20,219 bases of DNA, from contig DGDL01000051.1 in the NCBI GenBank assembly GCA_002385415.1, forward strand, positions 1-20,219. Reading direction: 5' to 3'. The notes beneath the pieces are model-generated. The model was not told the DNA's origin, did not search any database, and was given only the letters and a program-made list of their open reading frames with translations. This DNA comes from Clostridiales bacterium UBA3953 (GTDB taxonomy: Bacteria > Bacillota > Clostridia > Oscillospirales > CAG-272). Below, piece by piece: positions 19,962-20,219 of the stretch; within the stretch, counting starts at the first letter, position 1, and each line of letters starts with the position of its first letter. The position numbers were made by a program, and so were the translations under genes.

Positions 19962-20219
19962 ATGCCAGAACCAACTATAACAGATTGGCTATTAGTTATT
20001 ATTACATTCGTATATGTTGTTGCTACGATTTTTATATGTTGGGCAAATATAAAATCAGCTAGAAGGTACAGCTTGAAGAAATGAAACTGCAATACGATAA
20101 TGAAAATCGCCCATATATAAGCAGGAATTGAGGTCAAGATTGAGTTAAACATTATTGGTAACAATAAAAATATTTATGGCTTAGATACAGCGCTGAGAAC
20201 TATATTAAATCCTGTATCT
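19962..20219 (+). pseudogene. Small membrane-anchored protein gene interrupted by two frameshifts, cut by window end
   Basis: ATG at 19962 has GGAG 8 nt upstream. The first segment encodes a helix, WLLVIITFVYVVATIFICWA, followed by NIKSARR, then reads into TGA at 20082. Shifting to another frame at about 20060-20066 continues with VQLEEMKLQYDNENRPYIS, ending at TGA 20129. Returning to the first frame near 20120 gives IEVKIELNIIGNNKNIYG and stays open to the edge. Joined, these match a common clostridial pattern: one N-terminal helix, an IKSA linker, QLEEMKxQYxxENRPYI, then a beta-rich domain. One deletion and one compensating insertion, or sequencing errors, explain it. The function of the intact family is unknown. 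Confidence 0.6.

Noticed and set aside
19838..20062. A 74-codon frame starting MFANISRDEKGS
   Set aside because: It overlaps two better-supported frames (19884 and 19962), has no ribosome site of its own and an unlikely Cys/Tyr-rich end.

Overview
The window looks like a chromosomal segment of a spore-forming Firmicute of class Clostridia, probably an uncultured gut-type lineage. The evidence is a SpoIIID sporulation regulator, the clostridial nusB-xseA-xseB-ispA-tlyA-nadK gene order, strong purine-rich Shine-Dalgarno sites, classical TTGACA/TATAAT promoters and many rho-independent terminators. Most housekeeping genes are moderately GC-rich. Two stretches are visibly AT-rich (about 8440-9500 and 19190 to the end) and look like accessory DNA. 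This placement is inferred from gene content and not from any search.

Left part (1-6879, all minus strand). A long operon reads leftwards from a near-perfect promoter at 6850-6879: nusB, a TsaD/Kae1-like paralogue, xseA, xseB, a farnesyl-diphosphate-synthase-type ispA, a DUF212 (divergent PAP2) membrane protein, tlyA and nadK. Genes overlap or nearly touch (ATGA, TGATG, 17-bp and 32-bp overlaps). After a 238-bp gap with its own promoter comes an ABC transporter ATPase that runs off the left edge. The operon joins transcription antitermination, DNA repair, isoprenoid precursor supply, rRNA methylation and NADP synthesis.

Middle (6880-13732). A FAD-dependent oxidoreductase with a C-terminal Rieske domain is read rightwards and ends at a 38-bp perfect palindrome that serves as a two-way terminator. 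Facing it are a small one-helix membrane protein and a secreted stalk-domain protein in AT-rich DNA. Then come a metallophosphoesterase, tRNA-Ser(GCT), an orphan sugar-type solute-binding lipoprotein, a DUF523/TudS-like protein (plus strand) and SpoIIID. Most of these units carry their own recognisable promoter and terminator.

Right part (13804-19182). mtnA (methylthioribose-1-phosphate isomerase) and a mannitol-1-phosphate dehydrogenase-like gene overlap by ATGA on the minus strand. They diverge from a plus-strand operon of a PfkB sugar kinase, a GNAT acetyltransferase and a CorA-type metal transporter. The kinase, isomerase and polyol-phosphate dehydrogenase could form one phosphosugar route; this is the most interesting metabolic hypothesis here. 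tRNA-Val(CAC) follows with its own promoter.

Right edge (19183-20219). The AT-rich DNA behind the tRNA holds a perfect 18-bp terminator stem, a promoter embedded in a cluster of TTTCAC/GTGAAA inverted repeats, an 86-residue conserved-looking small protein, a 16-codon fragment resembling the start of a type I restriction HsdR subunit, and a small membrane-protein gene broken by two frameshifts. It looks like the beginning of a decaying accessory island. I found no CRISPR array, no intact transposase and no convincing complete new defence system.
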